The notes under the pieces were generated by a model. It made no database searches. It saw only the letters and a program-made list of their open reading frames with translations, and had not been told where the DNA came from. The translations under genes were made by a program, and so were the position numbers. From Osedax fenrisi (lineage: Eukaryota > Annelida > Polychaeta > Sabellida > Siboglinidae): DNA of 64,000 nucleotides. The DNA is taken from NCBI GenBank assembly GCA_964019155.1, contig OZ025242.1, positions 70,038,220-70,102,219 on the forward strand, in the 5' to 3' direction. This document shows, one piece after another, positions 11,901 to 26,800 of the stretch; positions within the stretch are counted from its first letter, which is position 1; every line of letters begins with the position of its first letter.

Positions 11901-12421
11901 ATATTTAAAAAAATTGTTTAAACATATTACTAAAAATGTTTAAAAATATATCAAACAATTTTAAAAAATAATCAAACAAAATTTTTTTAATATTTCAAAA
12001 AAATGTTTACAAATATCAAAAAAATATTTCAAATATTTCAAAAAAATTTCAAAAATATTTCAAAAAATTTCAAGAATATTTCAAAAAATTTTAAAAATAT
12101 TTAAAAATTTTCAAAAAAAAATTCAAAAAAATTTCAAAAAAATACTTCGAAAAAATTTATAAAAAATATTTCAAAAAAGCGACGCCGAATATTTTAGATG
12201 ACAAAAAATCATTTTAATGGCAAAAAGTAAATTTTTTAGGTTTTTCTGGGGTACGCGGTAAAAAATTAAAAAAAATTTCCGGACCAAGACCATACTGTTG
12301 CAAATTTATTAAGAATGGGTATAACATATTTTCGCGACGTACCCCGGTTCTCGAGTTACCTCACCAGATACACACATATATATATATATATAATTAAATA
12401 GACTTTCTTTTATATATTAGA
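8948..12421 (-). mobile_element. Helitron-like element A1
   Basis: On the minus strand it starts TCTAATATATAAAAGAAAG, runs through a short GT/AT tract to TCTGGTGAGGTAACTCGAG, and ends at CTAG (8948-8951) preceded by GCAACGCCGGGTCGGGTACG. A TC start, a CTAG end and a GC-rich hairpin-capable motif next to the 3' end are the Helitron signature. Internally it consists of diverged monomers of about 250-330 bp, each repeating the 3' motif (CGGCGTTGCTCGG in plus orientation). No Rep or helicase is encoded. A 275-bp direct duplication sits at about 10,408-10,960. Confidence 0.6.
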
Positions 12422-12426
12422 TAGAT

Positions 12427-12464
<38 letters not shown>

Positions 12465-12631
12465 TACCTATATTTAACCTCTATAGGACCCAATACTCGA
12501 ATGTTCAATTTCGTCGACACCGAATCATATAATTCAGTCTGCCTCAATACAAGAGGTAAAGTTTTATGATTTATATAAAAATTAAATGAAATTCCACTAT
12601 TAAATATATATATACTTTATATCTTAATTAT
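12405..12631 (+). repeat. Single copy of the exon-bearing unit between Helitron copies
   Basis: An AT tract followed by the unit with exon-like module 5. The stretch 12,370-12,625 is nearly identical to 40,325-40,575, including the ATAGATAGATA tract, so it was copied together with the neighbouring Helitron end. Confidence 0.7.
12487..12555 (+). CDS. Exon-like module 5 (diverged type)
   Basis: A 69-nt phase-0 interval with the same acceptor and GTAAAG donor as the others, encoding the DPILECSISST form. It is trapped between Helitron-like copies and may be a passive duplicate of the module at 40,437. Confidence 0.35.
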
Positions 12632-13197
12632 ACAAAATATATTATAAAAAAATTTCAAAAAAATTTCTTCAAAATATCCAAAAAAATGTTTACAAATATT
12701 TCAAAAAAATGTTTACAAATATTTAAAAAAATTGTTTAAACATATTACTAAAAATGTTTAAAAATATATCAAACAATTTTAAAAAATAATCAAACAAAAT
12801 TTTTTTAATATTTCAAAAAAATGTTTACAAATATCAAAAAAATATTTCAAATATTTCAAAAAAATTTCAAAAATATTTCAAAAAATTTCAAGAATATTTC
12901 AAAAAATTTTAAAAATATTTAAAAATTTTCAAAAAAAAATTCAAAAAAATTTCAAAAAAATACTTCGAAAAAATTTATAAAAAATATTTCAAAAAAGCGA
13001 CGCCGAAGATTTTAGATGACAAAAAATCATTTTAATGGCAAAAAGTAAATTTTTTAGGTTTTTCTGGGGTACGCGGTAAAAAATTAAAAAAAATTTCCGG
13101 ACCAAGACCATACTGTTGCAAATTTATTAAGAATGGGTATAACATATTTTCGCGACGTACCCCGGTTCTCGAGTTACCTCACCAGATACACACATAT
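12632..13197 (-). mobile_element. Truncated copy of the Helitron-like element (5' end only)
   Basis: Repeats 11,812-12,370 almost exactly, ending in CTCGAGTTACCTCACCAGA. The 3' half and terminal CTAG are missing. Confidence 0.7.
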
Positions 13198-13276
13198 ATC
13201 TATTATATAAAAGAAAGTCTATTTAATTATATATATCTATTATATAAAAGAAAGTCTATTTAATTATATATATATA
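13198..13276 (+). repeat. Two copies of the Helitron 5'-terminal segment
   Basis: TCTATTATATAAAAGAAAG occurs twice here in plus orientation, immediately before the next minus-strand element. This matches the first bases of the Helitrons at 35,570 and, with changes, 45,455. Confidence 0.65.
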
Positions 13277-16200
13277 CTAGCCGTACCCGACCCGGCGTTG
13301 CTCGGTTTTTGAATATTTGCCTATTATCTATTATTTATTAATTATAGATATATTATATACCTATTCATGATTATGCATTGCTATATATACAATAAAATAA
13401 ATGTTAGCTAAAATACAAACAAAATATAGAAAAATATTTAAAAAATTAGTGGAGATATATTAAAAAATGCAACAAATATTACAAAATATGTTTTAAAAAA
13501 TGTCTAAAACCCAAACTTAAACCCAAACCGTACCCAAACCGGCGTTGCTCGGATATTGATTGTTTGCCTATCTATTATTTATTAATTATAGCTGTTCCTG
13601 ATTCTTCATTGTTATATATACAATTAAATAAATGTTAGCTGAAATACAAACAAATGTAGAAAAATATTTTAATAATTAAAAAATTAGTAGAAAAATATTT
13701 CAAAAAATATATTAAAAAATACAATAAATATTTTGAATATTACAAAATATGTTTTAAAAAGATGTCGAAAACCCAAACCTAAACCCAAACCGTACCCGAC
13801 CTGGCGTTGCTCGGTTTTTGATTTTTTGCCAATTATTATTTATTAATTATAGCTATTACTAATTCTGCATTGCTAAATATTTATATTTAATTTGTTCCTA
13901 ACTATTATTTATATACAATAAAATAAATGTTAGATGACATACAAACAAATGTAGAAAAATATTTTAATATTTAAAAAATTAGTGGAAAAATATTTTAAAA
14001 AATATATTAAAAAATACAACTAATATTTCAATTATTATAAAATATGTTTTAAAAAAATATCTAAAACCAAAACCCACACCGTCCTGACACGGCGTTGCTA
14101 GGTTTTTGATTGTTTTCCTATCTATTATTTATTAATTATAACAATTCCTGATTTTAAATTTTTTGCCTTACCCAACACGACGTTTCTCGGTTTTTAATTA
14201 TTTGCCTATCAATTATTAATTATAGCTATTCCTAATTATGCATAGCTAATCTTTAATTTTTAGTCTTCTAACTAATATTTAATAAATCTAACTGTATCCG
14301 ATGTATATCTAGCGTTGTTCTTTTTTAGATTTATTCGTAAAATATTTTGTAAAAATACAAAAAATAATTTAAAATATTATAAAATATATTTTTAAAAAGT
14401 GTCTAAAAATATTTTTTAAATATAAAAAATATTTCAACATATTAGTAGCCATACCCTACCCGGCGTTGCTAGGTTTTTGATTGTTTGACTATTTTTATTA
14501 ATTATAGCTATTCCTGATTATTCTAAAATATATAATTGCTAAAAAATACAAAAAATATTTAAAATATTATAAAATATGTTTTAAAAAAATGTCGAAAACT
14601 CAAACCTAAACCCAAATCCAAACAGTATCCGACTCGATATTTATCGGTTTTTGATTATTTGCCTATTTATTATTTATTAATTAGAGCTATTTCTGATCCT
14701 ACATTTCTACTATATACAATTAAATAAAGTTTATCTAAAATACAAACAAATGTGGAAACATATTTTTTTTAATATTTAAAAAATTAGTGACAAAATATTT
14801 CAAAAAATACAACAGATATTTCAAATAATCCAAAATATGTTGAAAACCTGAACCCAAACAGTTCCAAATCGTCGTTGCTCGTTTTTTTATTATTTGTCTA
14901 TCTATCATTTATTAATTATAACTATTCCTTATTTGGAATTTCTTGCCGTACCCAACTTTGCTTTACTTGTTGTTTGATAGTTTACCTATCTATTATTTAT
15001 TAATTATGGCTATTCATGATTCTGCTTTTCATATACAATAACATAAATTGTTGCTAAAATTCAAACAAATTTATACAAATATTAATATCTCAAAAATTAG
15101 TGGAAAAATATTTCAAAAATATTTCACAAAATATTTTTAAAAATACAACACATATTTCCAATATTACAAAATATTACTTAAAAAATGTCGAAAACTCAAA
15201 CTGCACCCTGCATTGCTCGATTTTTGATTTTTGATTGTTGTTGCCCATTTATTATTTATTAATTATAGCTATTTCTGATTCTGTATTTCTGTATTGCTAC
15301 AAAATATATTTTTTATAAATTTTCTACAAATATTTTAAAAAGTATAATATTTATATCTTATAATATTTATATATTTATTATATAATTATAATATTTTAAT
15401 TATATCTTAAAATAATAATATTTCAAAGATTAGTTGAAAAATATAAAAAAATATTTCAAAAAAATGTCCACAAAAATGTTTACAAATATTTCAAAAAAAT
15501 GTTTTAAAATATTTGAAAAAAAATTTTTTAAAATATTTCAAAAAATAGCCGTACCCGACCCGGCGTTGCTCGGTTTTGATTATTTTCCTATATATTATAT
15601 ATTAATTATAGCTATTCCTGATTCTTAATTGATATATATAATAAAATAAATGTTAGCTGACATACAAAACAAAGTAGAAAACATTTTCAAATAATATGTT
15701 AAAAAATACAACAAATATTTCAAATATTAAAAAATATGTTTTAAAAAAATGTCTAAAACCCAAACCTAAACCCAAACACAAACCGTACACTACCCTGCGT
15801 TGCTAGGTTTTTGATTATTTGCCTATTAATTGTAGCTATTCCTGATTATACTTAGCTAATATTTAATTGTTTTCTTCTAACTAATATTTACTAATTCTAA
15901 CTGTATCCGATGTAGACTCAGCGTTGTTCGTTTTTAAGATTATTTGTAAAATATTTGGTAAGATTACAAATAATAATTTAAAATATTACAAAATATATTT
16001 TTAAAAAGTGTCTAAAAATATTTTAAGAAATATAAAAAATATTTCAACATATTAGTAGCCATACCTGATTTTTAATGCCTATTAATTTTTTTTATTAATT
16101 ATAGCTATTCCTGATTATTCTAAAATATATAATTGCTAAAAATTGCAAAAAAATATATAAAATATTACAAAATATGTTTTAAAAACAAACCATACCCGAC

Positions 16201-18276
16201 CCGGCATTTCTTGGTTTTTGTTTGTTTGCCTATCTATTATTTATTATTTATTAATTAGGGCAATTTCTGATTCTATATTTCTAGTATATACAATTAAATA
16301 AAGTTTATTTAAAATACAAACAAATATAGAAAAATATTGTTTATAATATTTAAAAAATTAGTGAACAAATATTTCAAAAAATATTTTAAAAAATACAACA
16401 AATATTTCAAATATTACAAAATATGTTGAAAACCCAAACCCAAACCGTCCCAAAACGGCGTTGATCGGTTTTTAATTATATGCCTATCTATACTTTATTA
16501 ATTATAACTATTCCTGATTTAGAATTGTTTGCCGAACCCAACCCGACGTTGCTCGTTTTTTTATTATTTGCCTATCAATTATTAATTATAGTTATTCCTA
16601 ATTATGCATAGCTATTCTTTAATTGTTGTCTTCTAACTAATATTTAATAAATCTAACTGTATCCGATGTAGATCTAGCGTTGTTCTTTTTAAGACTTATT
16701 CGTAAAATATTTTGTAAAAATACAAAAATACAAAAATACTTTAAAATATTATAAAATATATTTTTAAAAAGTGTCTAAAAATATTTTTTAAATATAAAAA
16801 ATATTTCAACATATTAGCAGTCATACCCTACCCGGCGTTGCTAGGTTTTTGATTGTTTGACTATTTATTTTTATTAATTATAGCTATTCCTGATTATTCT
16901 AAAATATATAATTGCTAACAAATACAAAAAATATTTAAAATATTACAAAATATGTTTTAAAAAAATGTCGAAAACTCAAACCTAAACCCAAATCCAAACA
17001 GTACTCGACTCGACATTTATCGGTTTTTGATTGTTTGCCTATTTATTATTTATTAATTAGAGCTATTCCTGATCCTACATTTCTAGTATATACAATTAAA
17101 TAAAATTAAACATATGTAGAAACATATTTTTTTTAATATTTAAAAAATTAGATAAAAAATATTTCAAAAAATACAACAGATATTTCAAATATTCCAAAAT
17201 ATGTTGAAAACCTAAACCCAAACAGTTCCAAATCGGCGTTGCTCGGTTTTTTATTATTTGCCTATCTATCATTTATTAATTATAACTATTCCTGATTTGG
17301 AATTTCTTGCCGTACCCAACTTTGCTTTACTCGTTGTTTGATAGCTTACCTATCTATTATTTATTATTTATGGCTATTCATGATTCTGCTTTTCATATAC
17401 AATAACATAAATTGTTGCTAAAATTCAAACAAATTTATACAAATATTAATATCTCAAAAATTAGTGGAAAAATATTTCTAAAATATTTCAAATAATATTT
17501 AAAAAAATACAACACATATTTCCAATATTACAAAATAGTACTTAATAAATATCGAAAACCCAAACCGCACCCTGCGTTGATCGATTTTTGATTGTTTGCC
17601 TATCTATTATTTATTAATTATAGCTATTCCTGATTCTGTATTCCTAGTATACGACAAATATTTCCAAATATTACAAAATATATTTTTTATAAATGTTCTA
17701 CAAATATTTTAAAAAGTATATTATTATATCTTATAATATTTATATAATTATTATATAATTATAATATTTTAATTATATCTTAAAATAATAATATTTCAAC
17801 GAATAGTTGAAAAATATAAAAAATTATTTCAAATAATATTTTTTAAAATACAAAAAATATAAATAATATTACAAAATATATTTTAAAAAAATTTCAAAAA
17901 AATGTTTAAAAATATTTAAAAAAAACTTCAAAAATATTTCAAAAAATTTCAAAAATATTTCAAAAATATTTCAAAAAATTTCCAAAATTTCCAAAAATTT
18001 CAAAAAAAAATCAAAAAAAATTCAAAAAAATAGTTCGAAAAAATGTAAAAAAAATATTTCAAAAATGCGACGCCGAAGATTTTGGACGACAAAAAATCAT
18101 TTTAATGGCAAAAAGTCAATTTTTCAGGTTTTTCTGGGGTACGCGGTATAAAATTCAAAAAATTTTCCGGACCAAGACCATACTGTTGCAAATTTATTAA
18201 GATCGGGTATAAAATATTTTCGCGACGTACCCCGGTTCTCGAGTTACCTCACCAGATACACACACACACACACACA
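13277..18276 (-). mobile_element. Helitron-like element A2
   Basis: CTAG at 13,277 with the GCCGTACCCGACCCGG motif marks the 3' end on the minus strand. CTCGAGTTACCTCACCAGA at about 18,240-18,258 marks the 5' region. An internal copy of the full 3' motif at about 15,546, preceded by A-rich sequence, divides it into two fused parts. The right part (15,546-18,258) is the same sequence as element A3. Open frames such as 15,434-15,628 are A-rich shadows. Confidence 0.6.
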
Positions 18277-18317
18277 TCTATTATATAAAAGAAAGTCTAT
18301 TTAATTATATATATATA

Positions 18318-20762
18318 CTAGCCGTACCCGACCCGGCGTTGCTCGGTTTTGATTATTTTCCTATATATTATATATTAATTATAGCTATTCCTGATTCTTA
18401 ATTGATATATATATAATACAATAAATGTTAGCTGACATACAAAACAAAGTAGAAAACATTTTCAAATAATATGTTAAAAAATACAACAAATATTTCAAAT
18501 ATTACAAAATATGTTTTAAAAAAATGTCTAAAACCCAAACCTAAACCCAAACACAAACCGTACACTACCCTGCGTTGCTAGGTTTTTGATTATTTGCCTA
18601 TTAATTGTAGCTATTCCTGATTATACTTAGCTAATATTTAATTGTTTTCTTCTAACTAATATTTACTAATTCTAACTGTATCCGATGTAGACTCAGCGTT
18701 GTTCGTTTTTAAGATTATTTGTAAAATATTTGGTAAGATTACAAATAATAATTTAAAATATTACAAAATATATTTTTAAAAAGTGTCTAAAAATATTTTA
18801 AGAAATATAAAAAATATTTCAACATATTAGTAGCCATACCTGATTTTTAATGCCTATTAATTTTTTTTATTAATTATAGCTATTCCTGATTATTCTAAAA
18901 TATATAATTGCTAAAAATTGCAAAAAAATATATAAAATATTACAAAATATGTTTTAAAAACAAACCATACCCGACCCGGCATTTCTTGGTTTTTGTTTGT
19001 TTGCCTATCTATTATTTATTATTTATTAATTAGGGCAATTTCTGATTCTATATTTCTAGTATATACAATTAAATAAAGTTTATTTAAAATACAAACAAAT
19101 ATAGAAAAATATTGTTTATAATATTTAAAAAATTAGTGAACAAATATTTCAAAAAATATTTTAAAAAATACAACAAATATTTCAAATATTACAAAATATG
19201 TTGAAAACCCAAACCCAAACCGTCCCAAAACGGCGTTGATCGGTTTTTAATTATATGCCTATCTATACTTTATTAATTATAACTATTCCTGATTTAGAAT
19301 TGTTTGCCGAACCCAACCCGACGTTGCTCGTTTTTTTATTATTTGCCTATCAATTATTAATTATAGTTATTCCTAATTATGCATAGCTATTCTTTAATTG
19401 TTGTCTTCTAACTAATATTTAATAAATCTAACTGTATCCGATGTAGATCTAGCGTTGTTCTTTTTAAGACTTATTTGTAAAATATTTTGTAAAAATACAA
19501 AAATACAAAAATACTTTAAAATATTATAAAATATATTTTTAAAAAGTGTCTAAAAATATTTTTTAAATATAAAAAATATTTCAACATATTAGCAGTCATA
19601 CCCTACCCGGCGTTGCTAGGTTTTTGATTGTTTGACTATTTATTTTTATTAATTATAGCTATTCCTGATTATTCTAAAATATATAATTGCTAACAAATAC
19701 AAAAAATATTTAAAATATTACAAAATATGTTTTATAAAAATGTCGAAAACTCAAACCTAAACCCAAATCCAAACAGTACTCGACTCGACATTTATCGGTT
19801 TTTGATTGTTTGCCTATTTATTATTTATTAATTAGAGCTATTCCTGATCCTACATTTCTAGTATATACAATTAAATAAAATTAAACATATGTAGAAACAT
19901 ATTTTTTTTAATATTTAAAAAATTAGATAAAAAATATTTCAAAAAATACAACAGATATTTCAAATATTCCAAAATATGTTGAAAACCTAAACCCAAACAG
20001 TTCCAAATCGGCGTTGCTCGGTTTTTTATTATTTGCCTATCTATCATTTATTAATTATAACTATTCCTGATTTGGAATTTCTTGCCGTACCCAACTTTGC
20101 TTTACTCGTTGTTTGATAGCTTACCTATCTATTATTTATTATTTATGGCTATTCATGATTCTGCTTTTCATATACAATAACATAAATTGTTGCTAAAATT
20201 CAAACAAATTTATACAAATATTAATATCTCAAAAATTAGTGGAAAAATATTTCAAAAATATTTCAAATAATATTTAAAAAAATACAACACATATTTCCAA
20301 TATTACAAAATAGTACTTAATAAATATCGAAAACCCAAACCGCACCCTGCGTTGATCGATTTTTGATTGTTTGCCTATCTATTATTTATTAAGTATAGCT
20401 ATTCCTGATTCTGTATTCCTAGTATACAACAAATATTTCCAAATATTACAAAATATATTTTTTATAAATGTTCTACAAATATTTTAAAAAGTATATTATT
20501 ATATCTTATAATATTTATATATTTATTATATAATTATAATATTTTAATTATATCTTAAAATAATAATATTTCAACGAATAGTTGAAAAATATAAAAAATT
20601 ATTTCAAATAATATTTTTTAAAATACAAAAAATATAAATAATATTACAAAATATATTTTAAAAAAATTTCAAAAAAATGTTTAAAAATATTTAAAAAAAA
20701 CTTCAAAAATATTTCAAAAAATGTCAAAAATATTTCGAGGTTCTCGAGTTACCTCACCAGAT

Positions 20763-20795
<33 letters not shown>

Positions 20796-20824
20796 ATTAA
20801 ATAGACTTTCTTTTATATAATAGA
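18318..20824 (-). mobile_element. Helitron-like element A3
   Basis: 3' CTAG at 18,318-18,321, 5' TCTATTATATAAAAGAAAG (minus strand) ending at 20,824. Relative to its sisters it has lost about 0.3 kb between CTCGAG and the A-rich block near 20,738. Otherwise it matches 15,546-18,258 closely. Confidence 0.65.
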
Positions 20825-20842
20825 TGTGTGTGTGTGTGTGTG

Positions 20843-23800
20843 TATCTGGTGAGGTAACTCGAGAACCGGGGTACGTCGCGAAAATATTTTATACCCGATC
20901 TTAATAAATTTGCAACAGTATGGTCTTGGTCCGGAAAATTTTTTGAATTTTATACCGCGTACCCCAGAAAAACCTGAAAAATTGACTTTTTGCCATTAAA
21001 ATGATTTTTTGTCGTCCAAAATCTTCGGCGTCGCATTTTTGAAATATTTTTTTTACATTTTTTCGAACTATTTTTTTGAATTTTTTTTGATTTTTTTTTG
21101 AAATTTTTGGAAATTTTGGAAATTTTTTGAAATATTTTTGAAATATTTTTGAAATTTTTTGAAATATTTTTGAAGTTTTTTTTAAATATTTTTAAACATT
21201 TTTTTGAAATTTTTTTAAAATATATTTTGTAATATTATTTATATTTTTTGTATTTTAAAAAATATTATTTGAAATAATTTTTTATATTTTTCAACTATTC
21301 GTTGAAATATTATTATTTTAAGATATAATTAAAATATTATAATTATATAATAATTATATAAATATTATAAGATATAATAATATACTTTTTAAAATATTTG
21401 TAGAACATTTATAAAAAATATATTTTGTAATATTTGGAAATATTTGTCGTATACTAGGAATACAGAATCAGGAATAGCTATAATTAATAAATAATAGATA
21501 GGCAAACAATCAAAAATCGATCAACGCAGGGTGCGGTTTGGGTTTTCGATATTTATTAAGTACTATTTTGTAATATTGGAAATATGTGTTGTATTTTTTT
21601 AAATATTATTTGAAATATTTTAGAAATATTTTTCCACTAATTTTTGAGATATTAATATTTGTATAAATTTGTTTGAATTTTAGCAACAATTTATGTTATT
21701 GTATATGAAAAGCAGAATCATGAATAGCCATAAATAATAAATAATAGATAGGTAAGCTATCAAACAACGAGTAAAGCAAAGTTGGGTACGGCAAGAAATT
21801 CCAAATCAGGAATAGTTATAATTAATAAATGATAGATAGGCAAATAATAAAAAACCGAGCAACGCCGATTTGGAACTGTTTGGGTTTAGGTTTTCAACAT
21901 ATTTTGGAATATTTGAAATATCTGTTGTATTTTTTGAAATATTTTTTATCTAATTTTTTAAATATTAAAAAAAATATGTTTCTACATATGTTTAATTTTA
22001 TTTAATTGTATATACTAGAAATGTAGGATCAGGAATAGCTCTAATTAATAAATAATAAATAGGCAAACAATCAAAAACCGATAAATGTCGAGTCGAGTAC
22101 TGTTTGGATTTGGGTTTAGGTTTGAGTTTTCGACATTTTTTTAAAACATATTTTGTAATATTTTAAATATTTTTTGTATTTGTTAGCAATTATATATTTT
22201 AGAATAATCAGGAATAGCTATAATTAATAAAAATAAATAGTCAAACAATCAAAAACCTAGCAACGCCGGGTAGGGTATGACTGCTAATATGTTGAAATAT
22301 TTTTTATATTTAAAAAATATTTTTAGACACTTTTTAAAAATATATTTTATAATATTTTAAAGTATTTTTGTATTTTTGTATTTTTACAAAATATTTTACG
22401 AATAAGTCTTAAAAAGAACAACGCTAGATCTACATCGGATACAGTTAGATTTATTAAATATTAGTTAGAAGACAACAATTAAAGAATAGCTATGCATAAT
22501 TAGGAATAACTATAATTAATAATTGATAGGCAAATAATAAAAAAACGAGCAACGTCGGGTTGGGTTCGGCAAACAATTCTAAATCAGGAATAGTTATAAT
22601 TAATAAAGTATAGATAGGCATATAATTAAAAACCGATCAACGCCGTTTTGGGACGGTTTGGGTTTGGGTTTTCAACATATTTTGTAATATTTGAAATATT
22701 TGTTGTATTTTTTAAAATATTTTTTGAAATATTTGTTCACTAATTTTTTAAATATTATAAACAATATTTTTCTATATTTGTTTGTATTTTAAATAAACTT
22801 TATTTAATTGTATATACTAGAAATATAGAATCAGAAATTGCCCTAATTAATAAATAATAAATAATAGATAGGCAAACAAACAAAAACCAAGAAATGCCGG
22901 GTCGGGTATGGTTTGTTTTTAAAACATATTTTGTAATATTTTATATATTTTTTTGCAATTTTTAGCAATTATATATTTTAGAATAATCAGGAATAGCTAT
23001 AATTAATAAAAAAAATTAATAGGCATTAAAAATCAGGTATGGCTACTAATATGTTGAAATATTTTTTATATTTCTTAAAATATTTTTAGACACTTTTTAA
23101 AAATATATTTTGTAATATTTTAAATTATTATTTGTAATCTTACCAAATATTTTACAAATAATCTTAAAAACGAACAACGCTGAGTCTACATCGGATACAG
23201 TTAGAATTAGTAAATATTAGTTAGAAGAAAACAATTAAATATTAGCTAAGTATAATCAGGAATAGCTACAATTAATAGGCAAATAATCAAAAACCTAGCA
23301 ACGCAGGGTAGTGTACGGTTTGTGTTTGGGTTTAGGTTTGGGTTTTAGACATTTTTTTAAAACATATTTTTTAATATTTGAAATATTTGTTGTATTTTTT
23401 AACATATTATTTGAAAATGTTTTCTACTTTGTTTTGTATGTCAGCTAACATTTATTTTATTATATATATCAATTAAGAATCAGGAATAGCTATAATTAAT
23501 ATATAATATATAGGAAAATAATCAAAACCGAGCAACGCCGGGTCGGGTACGGCTATTTTTTGAAATATTTTTAAAAATTTTTTTTCAAATATTTTAAAAC
23601 ATTTTTTTGAAATATTTGTAAACATTTTTGTGGACATTTTTTTGAAATATTTTTTTATATTTTTCAACTAATCTTTGAAATATTATTATTTTAAGATATA
23701 ATTAAAATATTATAATTATATAATAAATATATAAATATTATAAGATATAAATATTATACTTTTTAAAATATTTGTAGAAAATTTATAAAAAATATATTTT

Positions 23801-26800
23801 GTAGCAATACAGAAATACAGAATCAGAAATAGCTATAATTAATAAATAATAAATGGGCAACAACAATCAAAAATCAAAAATCGAGCAATGCAGGGTGCAG
23901 TTTGAGTTTTCGACATTTTTTAAGTAATATTTTGTAATATTGGAAATATGTGTTGTATTTTTAAAAATATTTTGTGAAATATTTTTGAAATATTTTTCCA
24001 CTAATTTTTGAGATATTAATATTTGTATAAATTTGTTTGAATTTTAGCAACAATTTATGTTATTGTATATGAAAAGCAGAATCATGAATAGCCATAATTA
24101 ATAAATAATAGATAGGTAAACTATCAAACAACAAGTAAAGCAAAGTTGGGTACGGCAAGAAATTCCAAATAAGGAATAGTTATAATTAATAAATGATAGA
24201 TAGACAAATAATAAAAAAACGAGCAACGACGATTTGGAACTGTTTGGGTTCAGGTTTTCAACATATTTTGGATTATTTGAAATATCTGTTGTATTTTTTG
24301 AAATATTTTGTCACTAATTTTTTAAATATTAAAAAAAATATGTTTCCACATTTGTTTGTATTTTAGATAAACTTTATTTAATTGTATATAGTAGAAATGT
24401 AGGATCAGAAATAGCTCTAATTAATAAATAATAAATAGGCAAATAATCAAAAACCGATAAATATCGAGTCGGATACTGTTTGGATTTGGGTTTAGGTTTG
24501 AGTTTTCGACATTTTTTTAAAACATATTTTATAATATTTTAAATATTTTTTGTATTTTTTAGCAATTATATATTTTAGAATAATCAGGAATAGCTATAAT
24601 TAATAAAAATAGTCAAACAATCAAAAACCTAGCAACGCCGGGTAGGGTATGACTGCTAATATGTTGAAATATTTTTTATATTTAAAAAATATTTTTAGAC
24701 ACTTTTTAAAAATATATTTTATAATATTTTAAAGTATTTTTGTATTTTTGTATTTTTACAAAATATTTTACGAATAAGTCTTAAAAAGAACAACGCTAGA
24801 TCTACATCGGATACAGTTAGATTTATTAAATATTAGTTAGAAGACAACAATTAAAGAATAGCTATGCATAATTAGGAATAACTATAATTAATAATTGATA
24901 GGCAAATAATAAAAAAACGAGCAACGTCGGGTTGGGTTCGGCAAACAATTCTAAATCAGGAATAGTTATAATTAATAAAGTATAGATAGGCATATAATTA
25001 AAAACCGATCAACGCCGTTTTGGGACGGTTTGGGTTTGGGTTTTCAACATATTTTGTAATATTTGAAATATTTGTTGTATTTTTTAAAATATTTTTTGAA
25101 ATATTTGTTCACTAATTTTTTAAATATTATAAACAATATTTTTCTATATTTGTTTGTATTTTAAATAAACTTTATTTAATTGTATATACTAGAAATATAG
25201 AATCAGAAATTGCCCTAATTAATAAATAATAAATAATAGATAGGCAAACAAACAAAAACCAAGAAATGCCGGGTCGGGTATGGTTTGTTTTTAAAACATA
25301 TTTTGTAATATTTTATATATTTTTTTGCAATTTTTAGCAATTATATATTTTAGAATAATCAGGAATAGCTATAATTAATAAAAAAAATTAATAGGCATTA
25401 AAAATCAGGTATGGCTACTAATATGTTGAAATATTTTTTATATTTCTTAAAATATTTTTAGACACTTTTTAAAAATATATTTTGTAATATTTTAAATTAT
25501 TATTTGTAATCTTACCAAATATTTTACAAATAATCTTAAAAACGAACAACGCTGAGTCTACATCGGATACAGTTAGAATTAGTAAATATTAGTTAGAAGA
25601 AAACAATTAAATATTAGCTAAGTATAATCAGGAATAGCTACAATTAATAGGCAAATAATCAAAAACCTAGCAACGCAGGGTAGTGTACGGTTTGTGTTTG
25701 GGTTTAGGTTTGGGTTTTAGACATTTTTTTAAAACATATTTTTTAATATTTGAAATATTTGTTGTATTTTTTAACATATTATTTGAAAATGTTTTCTACT
25801 TTGTTTTGTATGTCAGCTAACATTTATTTTATTATATATATCAATTAAGAATCAGGAATAGCTATAATTAATATATAATATATAGGAAAATAATCAAAAC
25901 CGAGCAACGCCGGGTCGGGTACGGCTATTTTTTGAAATATTTTTAAAAATTTTTTTTCAAATATTTTAAAACATTTTTTTGAAATATTTGTAAACATTTT
26001 TGTGGACATTTTTTTGAAATATTTTTTTATATTTTTCAACTAATCTTTGAAATATTATTATTTTAAGATATAATTAAAATATTATAATTATATAATAAAT
26101 ATATAAATATTATAAGATATAAATATTATACTTTTTAAAATATTTGTAGAAAATTTATAAAAAATATATTTTGTAGCAATACAGAAATACAGAATCAGAA
26201 ATAGCTATAATTAATAAATAATAAATGGGCAACAACAATCAAAAATCAAAAATCGAGCAATGCAGGGTGCAGTTTGAGTTTTCGACATTTTTTAAGTAAT
26301 ATTTTGTAATATTGGAAATATGTGTTGTATTTTTAAAAATATTTTGTGAAATATTTTTGAAATATTTTTCCACTAATTTTTGAGATATTAATATTTGTAT
26401 AAATTTGTTTGAATTTTAGCAACAATTTATGTTATTGTATATGAAAAGCAGAATCATGAATAGCCATAATTAATAAATAATAGATAGGTAAACTATCAAA
26501 CAACAAGTAAAGCAAAGTTGGGTACGGCAAGAAATTCCAAATAAGGAATAGTTATAATTAATAAATGATAGATAGACAAATAATAAAAAAACGAGCAACG
26601 ACGATTTGGAACTGTTTGGGTTCAGGTTTTCAACATATTTTGGATTATTTGAAATATCTGTTGTATTTTTTGAAATATTTTGTCACTAATTTTTTAAATA
26701 TTAAAAAAAATATGTTTCCACATTTGTTTGTATTTTAGATAAACTTTATTTAATTGTATATAGTAGAAATGTAGGATCAGAAATAGCTCTAATTAATAAA

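Noticed and set aside
15434..15628. A 64-residue lysine-rich frame repeated five times (also 23,473, 25,845, 30,891, 38,264).
   Set aside because: It is the translation of an A-rich monomer running into the GC-rich terminal motif. It recurs because the DNA is duplicated, has no domain and has no codon-level conservation beyond the DNA identity.
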